A stretch of DNA of 64,000 nt from Pithys albifrons albifrons. Its lineage: Eukaryota > Chordata > Aves > Passeriformes > Thamnophilidae. Below the pieces are notes generated by a model. The model was not told where the DNA came from. It saw only the letters and a list, made by a program, of their open reading frames with translations, and did no database searches. The position numbers and the translations under genes were made by a program. The stretch lies in NCBI RefSeq assembly GCF_047495875.1, contig NC_092460.1, positions 12,576,520 through 12,640,519 of the forward strand. Direction: 5' to 3'. This document shows positions 47,601 through 62,089 of this stretch, piece by piece. Each line of letters opens with the position of its first letter. Positions within the stretch are counted from its first letter, which is position 1.

Positions 47601-50600
47601 ACAATCTTAGGTGACTTCATCAAATCTGAGCAACTTTCTTAAGGCTATTTATCATTAAAGCCACTAAAACATGCAAATCTGCAATGGGTTCTGTTAAACT
47701 TCTACTTCCTACCTTTGTGTAGGTGTGATTTAAGGGCAAATTGCTGATTACATTTTTTTTAAGGGACAGAATTTACTTGTTCTGAACTCTGCTCCCAAAG
47801 AGAAAAAATTCTGAAACACTTGTAAAGAGGCCTTCCTAAGGAAAAGCTCATTTTGCATCATTTCAGTCAAGAAAAATAGAATGAAGAAATCCCTAAACAG
47901 CCGACTGGGTACTCAGAATGGCAATATTTAATTAGGAAATCTCTGCAGGTGTTGGTACTTGCCATTCCCACAGTATTCACATTCCAGCTCCTTTGTGAGG
48001 ATTTACTAATGTTAAAAATAATCTGAAAATAAGAAATACAGCCTCTAGGACGGTATGTGTGGGAAAATCTGAAGGAAGGATTCCATGGGAACTTTGACCA
48101 GGCTCTCAGTTGCTCTGCTACCTGTTGATCTCCAGCTTGGCTGAAGTCTGTGTCTGCTCCTGGTCTTGGCTGGTGCTGTGGGAACATAATTTTGTTTCCT
48201 TTATAAATAAAATAAGAAGCCTCAACTAAGGATGTTTGCAATATTGGTGTCAGTGTAAGAATGTACTGCAAAAAGCTTTCTGTTAAGTGTACTATGAACA
48301 TAATAAAAGCACTCTTTATAAAGTGAAACTGTAGCAATGGAAAAAAGGGTCTCATGGAAGGTTTTGCCACCCTAAAAATAGATGCTTTAACTATAAAAGT
48401 GGCAACTCATCCTGTTTCATTTGTTCATTATGAAAAATTATTGGTTGTATTGGTCATACCACTTCCAGTGTTTATTTCTGATATATGATTGTGAACTTAT
48501 TCTACTATGTGAACTAATTCTGTGGAGATGAGAGAATTCATCTTGGGAACAGCTAAATGAAGCAAATTCCCAAGAGCAACCAAGGCATTGTGTCTAATAA
48601 TGAGCCTGACACAGAAAAGTACTGGCAATGTAATTTGACTATCAATCACTTGTCATCTCTGGAGCATGTGAAGCTTATGGCAGCTGCAGGAACAGCTGTA
48701 ACCCAGGTCTATTGTCCTTGTGACCATCCCATGTCTTTCTGAAGCCTATTAATGGCATTTTTAGGGCTTGAAAACTGGATGGTGGTAATATAAATCTGAA
48801 TATTCTAAATGACACTGGCTCATTAGGCAGTGCTTTCTACAATAATATCTAATTTTTGAGAGTTCACTTGGCAAAAGAAAAGACATTTGAAATGGTACAA
48901 GTGTTAGAGCTTTACAAATGCAAGCAGCGTTTTCCCATCGAGCACAAAGAGGGAGGAAAATACTCAACAGATGTATCTAATTGCTTCTTCTACTCCATGC
49001 ACTTCATTCCTTCCAAATGCCTGAGGGAAGACTTGGCCTTTATGTGAGGGTAAGGCAAATAGAATGTTGGGATCCAGGCCTGGACAGCTCCAAACGGACC
49101 AATATATTCCATGGGGAGATAAGGAAAGGGAAGAATTTTGTTTCCTTACCTGATTCCACTAACAGCAATATCTGAAGAATGAGATTCCTCACAAAAGTTA
49201 TCTTGCACTCCTGGATTTTCTGGATTTAGGCTCCACCTTCTTCCTGGCTGAATTTTACTGTTTACTAATTTCTTAACCATTTTTTACCTTATAGATTTTG
49301 AAGTCTTTAGAAGAAGAGTTGGATTTCTCCAAGGCACCTGGAAACAAGGCTAGTGGCTGTTTTCCATATGGGATTTTTATTTAATTAAAAGGAAAACCCC
49401 CCCAAGTATTGAAGACTTTTGAAAATGAAGAATTTTGGAGGCAAAGAAAGAATTAATTTTAGCTCCAATATAAGCTCCATAGTCCAGTCCCAGGAGCCTT
49501 AATCCTGGTTTGCCTCCTTGCTCTTGATTCAGTGAATTGAAGACATTTAATATTTTAACATTTCTTTCTTTATGTATAAGCATCTGCTAAACTTTTTGTA
49601 GGGTATTTTTTTCTCTGCATGTCAAACAAAACTTTACAGGCACTGTTCATTTTCCCAAGCTCTAGTCAGTTTAGTGCAGTATTTTGGCTGAAAAGTTCAT
49701 GTGGTGTCGATGACAAGCTACTGAACCTTAAAGATAGGTGGCAATTCTGAGGATAACTATATTAAACTATATATATAAATTTAAGCTATATATAAATATA
49801 TGTGTTACCACATATATTCTGCTCAAAGGTTGCTCCTCCAAGCAATTTATTTGCTTCAGATAATTTTTCAATGTGGAGAGCATTGGTTAACACAGGGTTT
49901 TTTTTATTTATTATAAATTTATTTTCTTTCCTCTTCCTCTTTTTTTTTTTTTTTAAGGATTTCTGGCTCAAAAATAAAAATCTGAGAACCTGCTGAATAT
50001 CAAAGGCTCTTTTCTTGCATGCCGCTCCTTTTACATTTATCTGCTCCACCCCACCATTCACTGTGAAAACAAAATGCTCTGTTACACAGCAAGGTACAGT
50101 CTGGGCTGAGAGCAAAGCTCTGCTGATGTTATAAACCTTAAAATTTCAACAAGTAGGTATTTGATGTGGAGGGAAAGAGAAAGAAATCAGTGGTGCTTTG
50201 GGATTTCCTGCCATTAGTTCTTTGTGTCTCCTGCATCAACACTTTTTTTGAAAGAATCTTTTTGAAACCTGGGCAGATGTGAATGGTGTATCTGACTGAT
50301 AAATATCATCAAATTAAAGTGAGAGATTGATGGTTATTTGGTACTTGCAGCTGCTGAAGACACCAGAAAGCCAGTGATATTTGGGTAAGCCCACCCATAT
50401 TTATATGATTTCACACCTCCCACTAACAATGTTGCTTCTGTTTTATAATATTTGTGTTGGTATTTTAACACGTTTATCAAAACAACAATTGTGTGTCCTC
50501 TAATGCTGTGGATATCAAAATGCAGAATTATATTTCTGGTCTTCTGCAGTGATTCTAGCCTGTGAAATAATTACAGAGGATTCAGTGTTATGGGTTAGTA

Positions 50601-53600
50601 CTTAATCTTCCAAATTTAGTCTTTCATTTTGAGCAGATAAATGAATTTTAAGGGGCTTAGCCTTCCAAACTGAGATGCTGAACTTCACACGCCAGCAGCA
50701 AAGTAACTCTGGTAAAGCTCTAACAACACCTGAAAATAAATATGTATTTATATCTAATAGAGAAAAGTAGAGCATATATTACCTTGTTTAGCTGGGCAGG
50801 CAGTCTGGACAAAGGTGATCATAACGGTGACATGTGGCAGTGTCCCAGTTCAGCAGTGGTACCAGTTTATCCCTGTGTGGGTGTGACCAAAGCTGTGCAT
50901 TCTAAACCCTCTATGCCATTTCCCAGGAACTGTTACCAATGGCCCATTGGCAGCACCTGCCCAGGGCACACCTGACCCCTCAGGCTGAGAGCTGGCTGGG
51001 AAAGAAGCCTGGCAGAGGAGCTGGGAGAACTCCCCTCCAGGGAGTCCTTGGCACCTCCACACCCACCTGAGGGCTCAGCTCTGCTCATGGGCCAGCAACG
51101 ATTCCAAAATCCCCCCTGACTCCCAGAGCCAGATCACCCAGTGTGGAACTCCCCACTCTGGGGGAGGGACTGGGGGCTCCCACTTGGACCTGAAGGGATA
51201 GAATCTTGGGGACTGGAGACCTCTGGGACCACTCGTCAGACCCAGAGGAGGAGCAGAACCTTGACAGGAGGAGTCCACCACTCTCGACCAGACTGTGACA
51301 TCGTCTGCACCAACAGGTTTTTCCCTTCCTTTCTCTGCTGGAATGCTTGTCTCAGTTTTCCCCTTTTTAAACAAAAGGAACAATGCTTGGATGTCTTGTG
51401 GACTGCTTGAACATGACACCTGAAGTATATAATAGAGAAGATGAGTACTTCCATCTCACTTATCTTGTGTCATTTATGTTTTTCTTCTGCTACTTGGAGA
51501 TCTCTTCTTCCTTCTTCTTCCTCATCACCAAAAGCTTGTATTCTCTTTTTCCCCTTCCTTTGTTTCCTTACAGTGAAAAGTGTGGAACAAATTCCAAGTG
51601 GTGTGTAGTCTACAGCAGATTTTTGTGATTTTTGACATTGTTTTCCTTCACATTCAGTATTTTTAAAATGACCGTTTTGAGAAACACCTAAATGGATACA
51701 CGAACTTGCCAGCCCTCCTTATAGACAGCTCTGTGTGTTGATCAGAGCATTTGAATAACACCTTTTCATGTTTCAAAAAACCCTGTAGAGCCCTGACCCT
51801 GAAATGAGGTAACTTTTGTGAGTCTCCTGAATGCAGAATGGCTGAGAAAAGGCTCTTCCTTTGGCTCCAGTGTCAGGAGCTGTTACTGCAAACAGATGAA
51901 AAGCTCACATTGGCTTATTCTATATCATTTGTGCTACAACTTCTGCTCTGAGTTTGAGTGTCCAATAGAAAATGATCTTTGTGAGCAAAAGTACAATGTC
52001 AAATGCATGTTTTATTGCAGTGAAATGGGCTGTTCCTCCCAGAGGTGCTGAACCATCCCTGGCACTGTCATGGGGTATCCATGGAGTGGTCTAGAAGTGC
52101 TGTATAGTCCTGTTGGTTCTGTCATCTGCCTTTCAGTTTAATTTCACCCTGATCTTGAGAATTATAAACATTCTACACATTAATTATACACATTAAAAAG
52201 TCATGTGTGTTACTTTAATTAGTTAAGTGATTGTAAAAATATGCAGTGTATTTTTACCAAGCAGCTTTACCTACAATAAAGCCTAAAACCATCCCACAAG
52301 TTTATGCTGAAAGACACTCAACACTAATTAATTTACTTCTCATGAAATAATTTTACTTCTAAATCCACTGCTATTGCTTAATTTTGAGATTTATTCCTTG
52401 GTCACTTATTTCTTCTTGATTAAAATATATCCTGATTACTGGTGAACTGAAAGGCTTTGACTGTTCAAGAACTGACATCACAATGAGTTTTTCAACTTGC
52501 AGAATTGCCTGGAGCAGATCTGCTCCTTCAGATTTGTATTTCCCTCTCTATGGTAGCTTGATTATAATATCAAAATGCCCACATCTTTCTTCATGCATAT
52601 GCTCATTAAAAAAAATAATAGCAAGATTATTCATCAAGGTCCACAAAATAGAAATACTTAAGTTTCATGCAAGATCATGGAAAGTGTGCATTCCACTTCT
52701 ATAACTACAGAATTCCATGACTCTGACCCTGCCAAAATCCATGTACCTTATTTTACAAACTCAGCTTTGCCTGTGAAAGGAGATGGGATCACCTGCAGTG
52801 CATCAACTTGAGGTGTACATGTGGAATATAAAACCCCAAAGCCTCTGCATTTCTGTGTTAATCCTGGAATTTACTGTCATGTAAAATGCTATTCAGCAGG
52901 GAATTGATTTACAATGATGTCAAGGAGACAAAAATAAGACTCTTTACTGGAGAAATGTATAAGTAAATATATAAAAACTGAATCTAGATGAACACAAATT
53001 AGATATCAGTTGTGCAATTTATTGGTTTCTGCATGGGCTTAACTGGTTGCTGTATATAGTCTGCTGCACTGGAGGTCAGGCAGGTCCTAAACAGCATCTG
53101 TCTTTCATGGAATAAATGAATAAATTATGTCTGTTTACCAGAGGATGTTTGGGAATGTTTCCCTTGGCAATCATGCTGTGTTGTAAACCAATATGTTCAA
53201 ATATCTGGTGGATCTTCCTGTTCTAGGGAAAGGTTTTTAATTTCACTTGGTTGGTTGCTTTCTTTAAAAAGAGTCATTTATGCCAATATCACAATGATAT
53301 TATTAAGACAAATTAGATTTATAACATTTCTAATTATTGAACTTTACTGAGTGAATAAAGCAGCATGAAATTATTTTCTAATAACTGGCTTTCAACAGTT
53401 CTGCATTAAAGCCTAATGAGCTGATCCTCTACCTGAAAATGCTGTGGTTTGCTTTAGATGAGACTAATGTTGAGCTGAAACTGGATTCCATCAGCAGTTC
53501 CTGCCTCCTCCTCCTCCTTTCAGAAGGCATTGGTCTTGAAAGTATTTGGGAAAGGTTATTATTTCAGATAAAATAACATAACTTCCTGCACTCAGTGGAG

Positions 53601-56600
53601 CTCTGATAGAATGCAACCCCTGAGAATCTGCACCTCTATATTTAATTGTCATCCAAATGTTTCAGCCTGAAGAAGAAACTTGGCTCTTTCAAGGAAAAAT
53701 CATTTTGCTCTGCTTTTGCTGTCACTTGCAGAGAAACCAGTTAAATTCCACCTCCCATGGGAGGGAAATTTGGGCTGCTGGTTGTTCCTGAGCAGAGCTG
53801 TGTGATGCAGAAAGGCTTTGGACTGAGAAATGAATGACCCTTTGATGCTGAGGGGTAATAAGCTCATGTCCTTCCTCCATCTCATGCTGACCAGGGCTCA
53901 TTTTGGATTTTTGGGGTTTTTTTGGGTGTGTTGTTTTTTGCTTATTTTATTTTTAAAGATCACATAAGTCACCTGGCTAATCCTTACCCCAAGGAAATGT
54001 AAATTTGAACTGCAATTGTAACACATTTGGGTTCTCAGTCTGGAGAAGTGAGTCTCTTATCCTTCCAGACTCCTGAAATTTTGTTTGGCTGTGGAGTGTG
54101 TGAGAGGAAGGTATGAAAAGGAGGGAGAAACAGGAATTTCTTACACTTACATCATTGTTGAAAGTGATGTGATTGTGAGTTTTGTTACCTCAGATGCCTC
54201 TTCTGCAAGTAAATACTGGTAACTGAGGACAAAATGTGACCTTCTGCATCCAAGAATTGACAGGGTGTTATAATGAAAATTGTCAGAATCTAAATTTGGC
54301 TGTGATAGGGTAATTTGAGCTGGTTTGGGAACTTTTCACTAATTTATTCACAAAATTACCCCTTTATAGTCACACTGAGAGATACCTTTTAACAGATGCA
54401 GATACACGGCTAAAAATTGGAAACACACATTGTCAAGTTAAAGGGAGAAGGGAGACAGAAATGCAAAGATTTCTAGTTTTAACTGTATTAATTAAAAGTT
54501 ATTAGCTGTAAGCGCTTCCAGACAATCAAATCCTTATGTCCCCAACACTGTCTTTTAACTGACAGCACACCGGTTGGAAGGGGTTCTGATCTCTGATATG
54601 AAGCCACACTTCAGCCAGGGAGAAATTATTAGCAATAAGCACCTTCAGAAACATTAGAGCCTTATGAAAACCAACATTGCCCAACCACAGGGCCAGCACA
54701 CAGGTCAGAAGGACTTCTAACCCCTGCTATTGAGGCAACACTTAATAGCAACAAGAGAAAAGAACCTTTCTCACGATAGCTCCAAAATAACATTTATTAA
54801 TACAGGTCAGTGGCAATGACTATGTGGGTTACTCAGTCGGTGATAACATTGAGCTGCAGGATTGTACAAAACACCCTCAAAGACACCGGCACAACACACA
54901 TTTCAAGGGCCAACCCAGCAGTATAACCACTCCCACAGCAAACTTAACTAACAGAGGATTACTAAACAGAAACACAACAGTTCAACACCACCAGTAAACA
55001 CACTCAATAACCCAAAAGAAAAGCAATAGGAAAAATAGAGCCGCTTCCCATTAACACACATAGACCCAGTGAGCTATAGCAAATTATAATTAATAAAGTA
55101 TAAGAAGATAAAGTAAGAATTCAGTTGCTTACCCCTGTAATGTTGATAGAATGGGGAAGACAGGGTAGCTCTCAGGTTGCCCTCCCAGAGGTGGAAAGTT
55201 TTTCTCCCCAAGTTGCAGTTAAACTGCACTTCTTTTTATATCTTTTTTTTTTTTTATTTTCTTCTTCAGGTGGTTGTGTGGCTAATAGTCAATCTACTGG
55301 AGGGGTGATGGTAATGCAGATGCCTGAGGCGAGGTAAGCCCTAGAGCAGTCATAGAAGATATCGCAAAGGCGTGCTATTTCTTAACACTCCATCCTTTGT
55401 TGATCTTATCAGTTTGCCTTCCTTTGTCTTCTGCGGGGAGCCCCTCCGGGGGGCTGAGGTGTCTCCCTCAACCCATCAGGCCTTATCAGGGGCCATCACC
55501 CCACACACGTGAAGAGACAGGAAACACATCTTTGAAATTACTGGGTGTATTTCCTAAACTAGAATAAAAGGACTTCATGTTAATGCAGTGCTGTCTAGTG
55601 GGTGACACGGTGTGATATTGCCAGGCAATGATACTGATGTCTAAGAGTAAATGGCTGCCTGTTCTTAAAGAAAAATATTCTTCCTGAAAAATAAGAAGCA
55701 TTTAAAAATAGTTTTGACAAAGTTAAATGCTGGAAAATAAGGTCTAATCTGGAGACTTTGTGTTTGTTGGATAGCAAAAGGTTAGCAATGCTAGCAATGT
55801 ATGACCTTATAATATGAAGGTGGTGCTGATGGTGTGGCTGTGCTGCCTCAGATGAGCCTGTGTGCTCATACTGGTGTAAATACTGATATTTTAGTTAACT
55901 AAATGCTGATAGTTAACTATATGCTGATATTTTAGTTAACTGCAGTCTCAGCAGGGTCACTGCTTGTTACACTGTGTGTGTATGTGAGGTCTAACTGATA
56001 ACCCAATGTTAGCAAAGGGAATGTTAACTTTCTTCATTTCATATATAAATATCCCATAACTTAATATGTTTCAATAAATCTGTTTTCCTGCAAAACTAAT
56101 GAGTGCCTTTGAAGACCTGACACTGTGTGATCTGACACTTTGCTGCTGTCTGATGTACCTCAATCAGTGTGAGGGTGAAGGGCATTTTAATCCTCAACCT
56201 TTTAGTCCGTTTCCTCTCCCCACACTCCCATCAGCAGAGGAGTGTTGACCTTAGGGTTAATAAAACTGCTACTCAGCCTTGCAATAAAACATCTCCGATG
56301 TTCTAAAAAAGCACTAAATTCCCTCTTGTTAGTGATCTTATTGAAGAATTTTTTGGACAGACCTTGTCTTCCTTGGATTGCTTTGAAGCAGGTGGGGACA
56401 GACCTAGACCCCGAGCACATCCCCTCCACTGCTCCCCTCTGCTACCTAGGGGCTCAGTGTCCTTTTCTTATTGATCTCACTCAAATGAAACACTGAAATT
56501 AATATTTCCATTTAAATCTGACGAGGAACACAGAAGAAAGTGAGAGAGGTAGATTTCAGTATAATTTACAGAACTGAATAGTAGTTCTCTATTTTTTCCT

Positions 56601-59600
56601 ATTTTTTTCTATTTTTTTTTAAATTATTTTATTTTTGGACTACTCTAACCCTTGGCTCATCCACAATGTTGGGGACCTGGATTCAGCCTCTACTTCTGTC
56701 TGAGGACATGTCAACCAGTATCTCTTAACCTTCCAAAGAAGTGTCTTAGCTGACAGACACTTGTTAACACTATTAACAGACACTTGTTAACACTATTCCT
56801 CTTTGTATAAGCTACAAAGCTATTAGTCACAGAGCCTTAGGGACAGGGTACTCTTTTGACTTCATTAGGGATTTGAGTTTTATCATCCTAGTGCTGAAAG
56901 TTCTTTTGCAGGGGTGGGTGGGGGGACGGTATTAGCATTTCATTTTCCTCTTCCTTCTTTTGGCTTGACTTCATGGGTCTGTGGCAATGAAGAGTTACTG
57001 GAGTCCTTACCTTGAAAGTAAAGGTGGGTAATGGGTTTGTTGCAGAACTCATCAGCAGCAAATAATTTGCTTGAATTTTGCCTCTCTTTAGCTGTGATGG
57101 GCTCCCTCTCTTTCTGTGGGGTTGAATGCTTCTCAAAGAGCACCTGATGTTCTCTGCCTGATAATCAGCTCTCTTGGTGAGCAGTAATTGGCTGGAGAAG
57201 TTGCCTGCTGCCTGGTTAGATCAACATTGCTTTTGCAGTCTGGAGGGGACTAGAACTAAAAGTAGCAATTAAATAATAATTATGAGACATTACCTTTTTG
57301 GATGATATCTGCCTGGCTTGCTTCCAGAAAACTGTTTCCTGTAGGTGTATTCACTGTGTGCAGTATGATCCTTTGGGGGCTACTCACATAAATAAAATTG
57401 GGGCATGCAGACATAAAAAGAGGGAAAAGAGTGAATGTTAGTTCAATAATAATTTTGAAGTGTGTTCCAAGTCCCTGTAGAATGATGTGTAAGGAACTGA
57501 TTTGTTCGTAGTACCTGAAATTCATGGATACTTGATATTTGCTCTGAAGTAGCTGATGTACAACAGCAGGATGAGAAGTCCCTGCTTCATGGAAGGTGGA
57601 TCCCAGGTTAAACAGGATCTTATTTTCCAGAGGCCTCCCACACAAGCTGAAGAAACAGAGATTCCTGAAGTGCTCAGGACCAGTTTGTGTTGGCACACAG
57701 GACACAGCTGTCTTGGAGCCCCTGCTCTGACATCTGCAGTCCCCACCATTGTCACCTCTGTTATCATTCACTGCTCCTTTCAGCTGCAGCCCCCAAATGC
57801 AGCTGAAAGAAGTAACAGCAGCATCCTCTGGGCTTAGGCAGCTTCTTCAACACACCCACAATTTCTTTCACTGCCCTTGCTAAGGTGACTCCTTGCTCAA
57901 AACCCCCCAGAAAACAGCCAAACACCTTTGGAAATCCACACCTGAGAGTTTGAGCTGAACAAGGTACTGAGGGATCTCTGCTGTGGTTTTCACTCTGCTC
58001 TCTTCATTGGTGAAGGCTTGGTGGTAAATTACTGCCCAGCTTCCATCTGTACAACCTGTGTTTTTAACAAGTGTAATGTTTTCCCAGCCCATTCATTTCT
58101 CTAACTGCACACCGTGGGTCACACCATTCCTGGCAGGTAAATGCACAAATGGAATTGAGCTGCTGTGCCAGTGTGGCCAAGTCCTTCCCTCTCAGGATGC
58201 CTTTCCTGAGTGGCAATGATTCCCCCCACAGAGTCATTTTCTCTGACAAATCTGAGTTTTTCACAGGGTACAGCTGTACAAATTGTTTCTGGAGACTTCC
58301 TTTTGACAGGGCACTTTTCTAAAATGGGTTGAAATCACAAAAATTCAATACTTGGCCTTTTTCTGGGTAAGCATTTGAGTCTGGCTCAGGGTTGAGCCAG
58401 ACTGCTGTTGGTCACAGGGCACTTCTGCTGCTGTTGGGAACCTGTAAACAACCCCCTGTATCCCAGTGAGTACCACACTTTCAAGGATGCAGAACTACTT
58501 TTGATCTTCTGTAAGTCACACAGAGCTCCTTAAAATCTCATATCCTCTCAACAAATGGTGCTTTTGGGGAAGAGTTACTGTAGAGAAAAGCAAACCATGA
58601 ACCAGAAAAATGACCAGGAGAAAGACTTTCAGGAAGGATTAGTCTCACAACTAATTTTGTCCTTTAGATACTTTTGTCTTCATTTCTATTTCCAATTAAT
58701 AGTTATGAATAAAAGGTTTGTCCTTGCATACTATATTAAACCATCATCTGGCTAATATAGTTTTAGCTCACTGCTTTTTCTTTATTCTGTTGTAGATCCA
58801 TGCTTGGAAAAATCTTGCTATATGCTGTATGCTCATTTTCTCTGTTTTTACCTTCAGAGTCTGCAATTTCCTTTAATCATCACATACGTGTTTGAATCCA
58901 CTTGGGCAGTGAACTTTTGACTCTGCAGTGAATCTGTCCCAGCAGATTCTGCACTAGGCCCATGATATCATACAGAACTCACTGCTGCATTATTTGGTGG
59001 GGCTTTGCAATTATCAGACACTACACAAGCAGACATTCAGCACACCTGTGTCGTGTGTTCTACTTGTTTGAATGTCTTGTGGTACCTTGAATGAGGCAAT
59101 GAACTAAACCTGTCTGATTTACCAGCCTCAAAACCCAAGTGTATCTTCTGTGTTAGTTCAGTGTCTGACTCAGCACAGTTAGACTCCTGTAGAGGCTCTG
59201 TTTAGACACCAATAATTGAGTAATTAGAAAATATGTTTACACAGATGTAAGAATTGCACGAAGGACAATTTGAGGTTTTAAAGACTTGAAGGTGAAGAGA
59301 GAGAGAAAACCAAGAAGAAAATGGCAAATATTTTTGCTTGCTGGAGCATCATCCTTGCTATTCTAGAGAAATAAACTCCTTGCTATTCCTGTCTTGCTAT
59401 TGCTTACGGGCCAGAGCTAATGAAAATTTCATCCCCTCACTGATACTCTACTTTCAGGAGAGTTCCTGAAGATGTAATTTTTAGGGTTTCATGTCAGAAT
59501 TTGGAAGACTGTTTTTCCTTGGGGCAAAGCTTTTGGGAATGATTCATCAAATCAAGGTATTTTTGGAAGATGTAAGGGCAGGTGCAGCTGAAGGCAAAGT

Positions 59601-60640
59601 CACATTTTCATGTATTTAGAGGTCTCCTATTCCAAATATGCTCTGGGGTTGTGTTCATTCACCCTCACCTTTAAAAAAGAAAAATCCCAGCCCCAACACT
59701 TGCTGTCCTGTGTGCAATTTGCACATGTAGGGGATTATATTAATTCAGAGGGCTCAAAATCTTGATAGGATCAGTTCTGATTTAGTCCTGACACAGCAGC
59801 ACAGTGATGGATGGCTTAAGGAGCCGCTAGAAAATGTCTTGTCCACTGCTGTTAACGTGAGCCCTTTCCTTGATCAATCTCTGCCAGAATGGTGGATGTG
59901 GAACACATCTCTGTTGGCCCTGCAGCAGTGTCCTGACTCAGAGCCTTTATGGTGCATTCCTTATTTGTGCAGCTCCTCAGCGTGCAGAGACATGGCTGTG
60001 CAATGTGACATGTTACATTAGCCTGAGTTCTGCACGCAAAGGGGAGAGCAGAGCTGGTGAAGTGATGATAATAAATTGGGAAGGTATAGGACAATGATGG
60101 CTATACCACTCTAGGGAAATGTTCTGACCTGAATGTTGCAACAGATATGCTGTGCTGTGTTTCAGAAAAAAAATAGAGAACTGATGACTTTTGGTTCTGC
60201 CTTAACTGGAAGAACTAGAAACGGTTGCAGAGTTGTTGAAGAATGGAAAAGTGTCTATAACAAAGGGTTGATTTAAAGGTCTATAGAAGAGGGTTGCAGC
60301 ATTTTAGCTGTGAATTAAATCAGCTTCTTTTCTGAATATAGACTAGGTGGCTATCTCAATCTAGCTGCTCTGAAAACCTGCAGGAGCAAGGAGGACAGTC
60401 ACCAGCACAACAGTGGCCAGTCAAAAGCTCTTAAGATGCTTGGTAACCTCTTCAATCACTTGCTCTTTCTCTCTGACTGTGAAAATCTCAGGGTGACAGG
60501 AATTCTCTGTATCCCACCATCCCAGTCACTGAATAGGGCAATCTGAAATCCTCAAAACAAAACTCAGGTCTCTGCTTGACAGCCATACAGATCTGAGCAC
60601 AGCAGAATCATGGTTAGCTGTGACCTACCCGTGTTTGCCT
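44700..60640. other. Long stretch with no recognisable gene
   Basis: AT-rich non-coding DNA with poly-T runs and small TA repeats (for example around 49775-49802). Blocks at about 50815-51420 and 54480-55520 look retroelement-like by composition, but I could not assign a family or ends. A splice-flanked open segment at 50351-50384 (plus) and open frames at 57280-58264 (minus) are the only coding-like hints, and I could not match them to a protein. Confidence 0.35.
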
Positions 60641-60649
60641 CATGCATGG

Positions 60650-62080
60650 AAGGAATCAGAGTATCTTATGTTGGAAGAAAGCCATAAGGGTCATTGAATC
60701 CAACTCTCTGGGCCTCACAGGACTACCTGAAACTAAAACATATGACTAAGGACACTGTGCAGGCTCTCCATGAACTCTGGAAGGCTGTGACCACTTCCCT
60801 GGGACGCCTGTCCCAGTGTCCAGCTCTTCACTCCCAGTGAAGAAGCTTTTCCTAATGTCCAAACTGAATGTTTCTCTGATGCAACTTCATTCCATTCTGT
60901 CTCCTGTTGCTGGTCACCTGAGAAAGGAGATCAGGCCCTCCCTCTCCCCTGCCCCTTTTGAGGAAGGTGCAAATAGCAGTGGGGTCACCCCTCAGCCTTC
61001 TCTTCTCCAAGTGGAACAAACTAAATTATCTCAGCTGCCTCTTGTAAGTCTTGCCCTTGAGGCCATTTACCCCGTGGTCACTTGACACATTCTCATGGTT
61101 TGGTGCCCTTAAAAACTGCCCAGATCTCCCCACAGTGCACTCAAGGTAAGGCCACACAAGGGAAGTGTGAGAAAATCAGCTCCCTCAGCTGACTGTTCCT
61201 GCTTTGCCTGATGCACCCCGGGGCATGATTGGCCCTTTTGCCTGCCAGGACACAGTGTCGACTCATATTCAACCAAACCAAACCCCCACATCTCCTTCTG
61301 TAGGGCTACTGTCCAGGTCCTTGTCCCCCAGTTTGTTTGCAACAGATATACCACATCCCAGGCAGAAAATCCATCAGTTCCTTTTGTTAAACCTCACATG
61401 GTTGGTGGTTGGTGATTGCCCAGCTCTCTTGTCTATCCAGAACTCTCTGTAAGGCCTCTGTGCCCTGAAGGGAATCCACAGCTCCTCTTTTTTTTTGATA
61501 TCATTAGCAAATGAACTCAGTGTACATTCAAGTCCTGCATCCAGATTATTTGTAAAAATATTAAAGATTGTGGCCCTAAAATTGAGCCCTGTGGAACCCT
61601 ACAGGCCTGCAGTCTGATGTCACCTCAGTTACTACAACCCCTTGAGACTGACCCAGACAATTCCTCATCCAGTATTTTATCCACTTTCCTATCTGTGTGC
61701 TGGACAGCCAGTCCAGAAGGAAACTGTGATAGACAGTATGGAAAGCTCTGGTAAAATATGACAAAACCCACATCCACTGGCTTCTCTTGGTACTTAGATG
61801 GGTGATGTTGCCACAGAAGGAAGTTCAGTTGGTTGAGCAGGATTTTCCCTTCATGAAGCCATGCTGGTTTGACCAGTGATTGCATTGTTGCTCAAGTGGT
61901 TTTCAATAATTTCTAGAATAACCCTCTCCATGATTTTACCAGGCCTTGAAATGAGATGGACAGGCATATAATTAGCAGGGTCTTCCTGCTTACCCTGCCT
62001 GAAAACTGGGACAATGTTTCCCATCTTCCAGTCGACTGGGGCCTCTCCATATGAACCCTTTGAAATAGGCCCATGTTCTT
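60650..62080 (-). mobile_element. Long, old CR1 LINE copy (antisense)
   Basis: About 1.4 kb. It starts with the diverged 3' UTR (TTGGAAGAAAGCCATAAGGG; CCTCAGCCTTCTCTTCTCCA) and continues into the reverse-transcriptase end region, with landmarks such as CTTCCAGTCGACTGGGGCCT and GGACAGGCATATAATTAGCA. Frames are broken. Confidence 0.72.
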
Positions 62081-62089
62081 GAACAAGTT

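Noticed and set aside
50351..50384. Splice-flanked open segment on the plus strand
   Set aside because: Only 34 nt, isolated, with no compatible neighbouring exon and no recognisable peptide.
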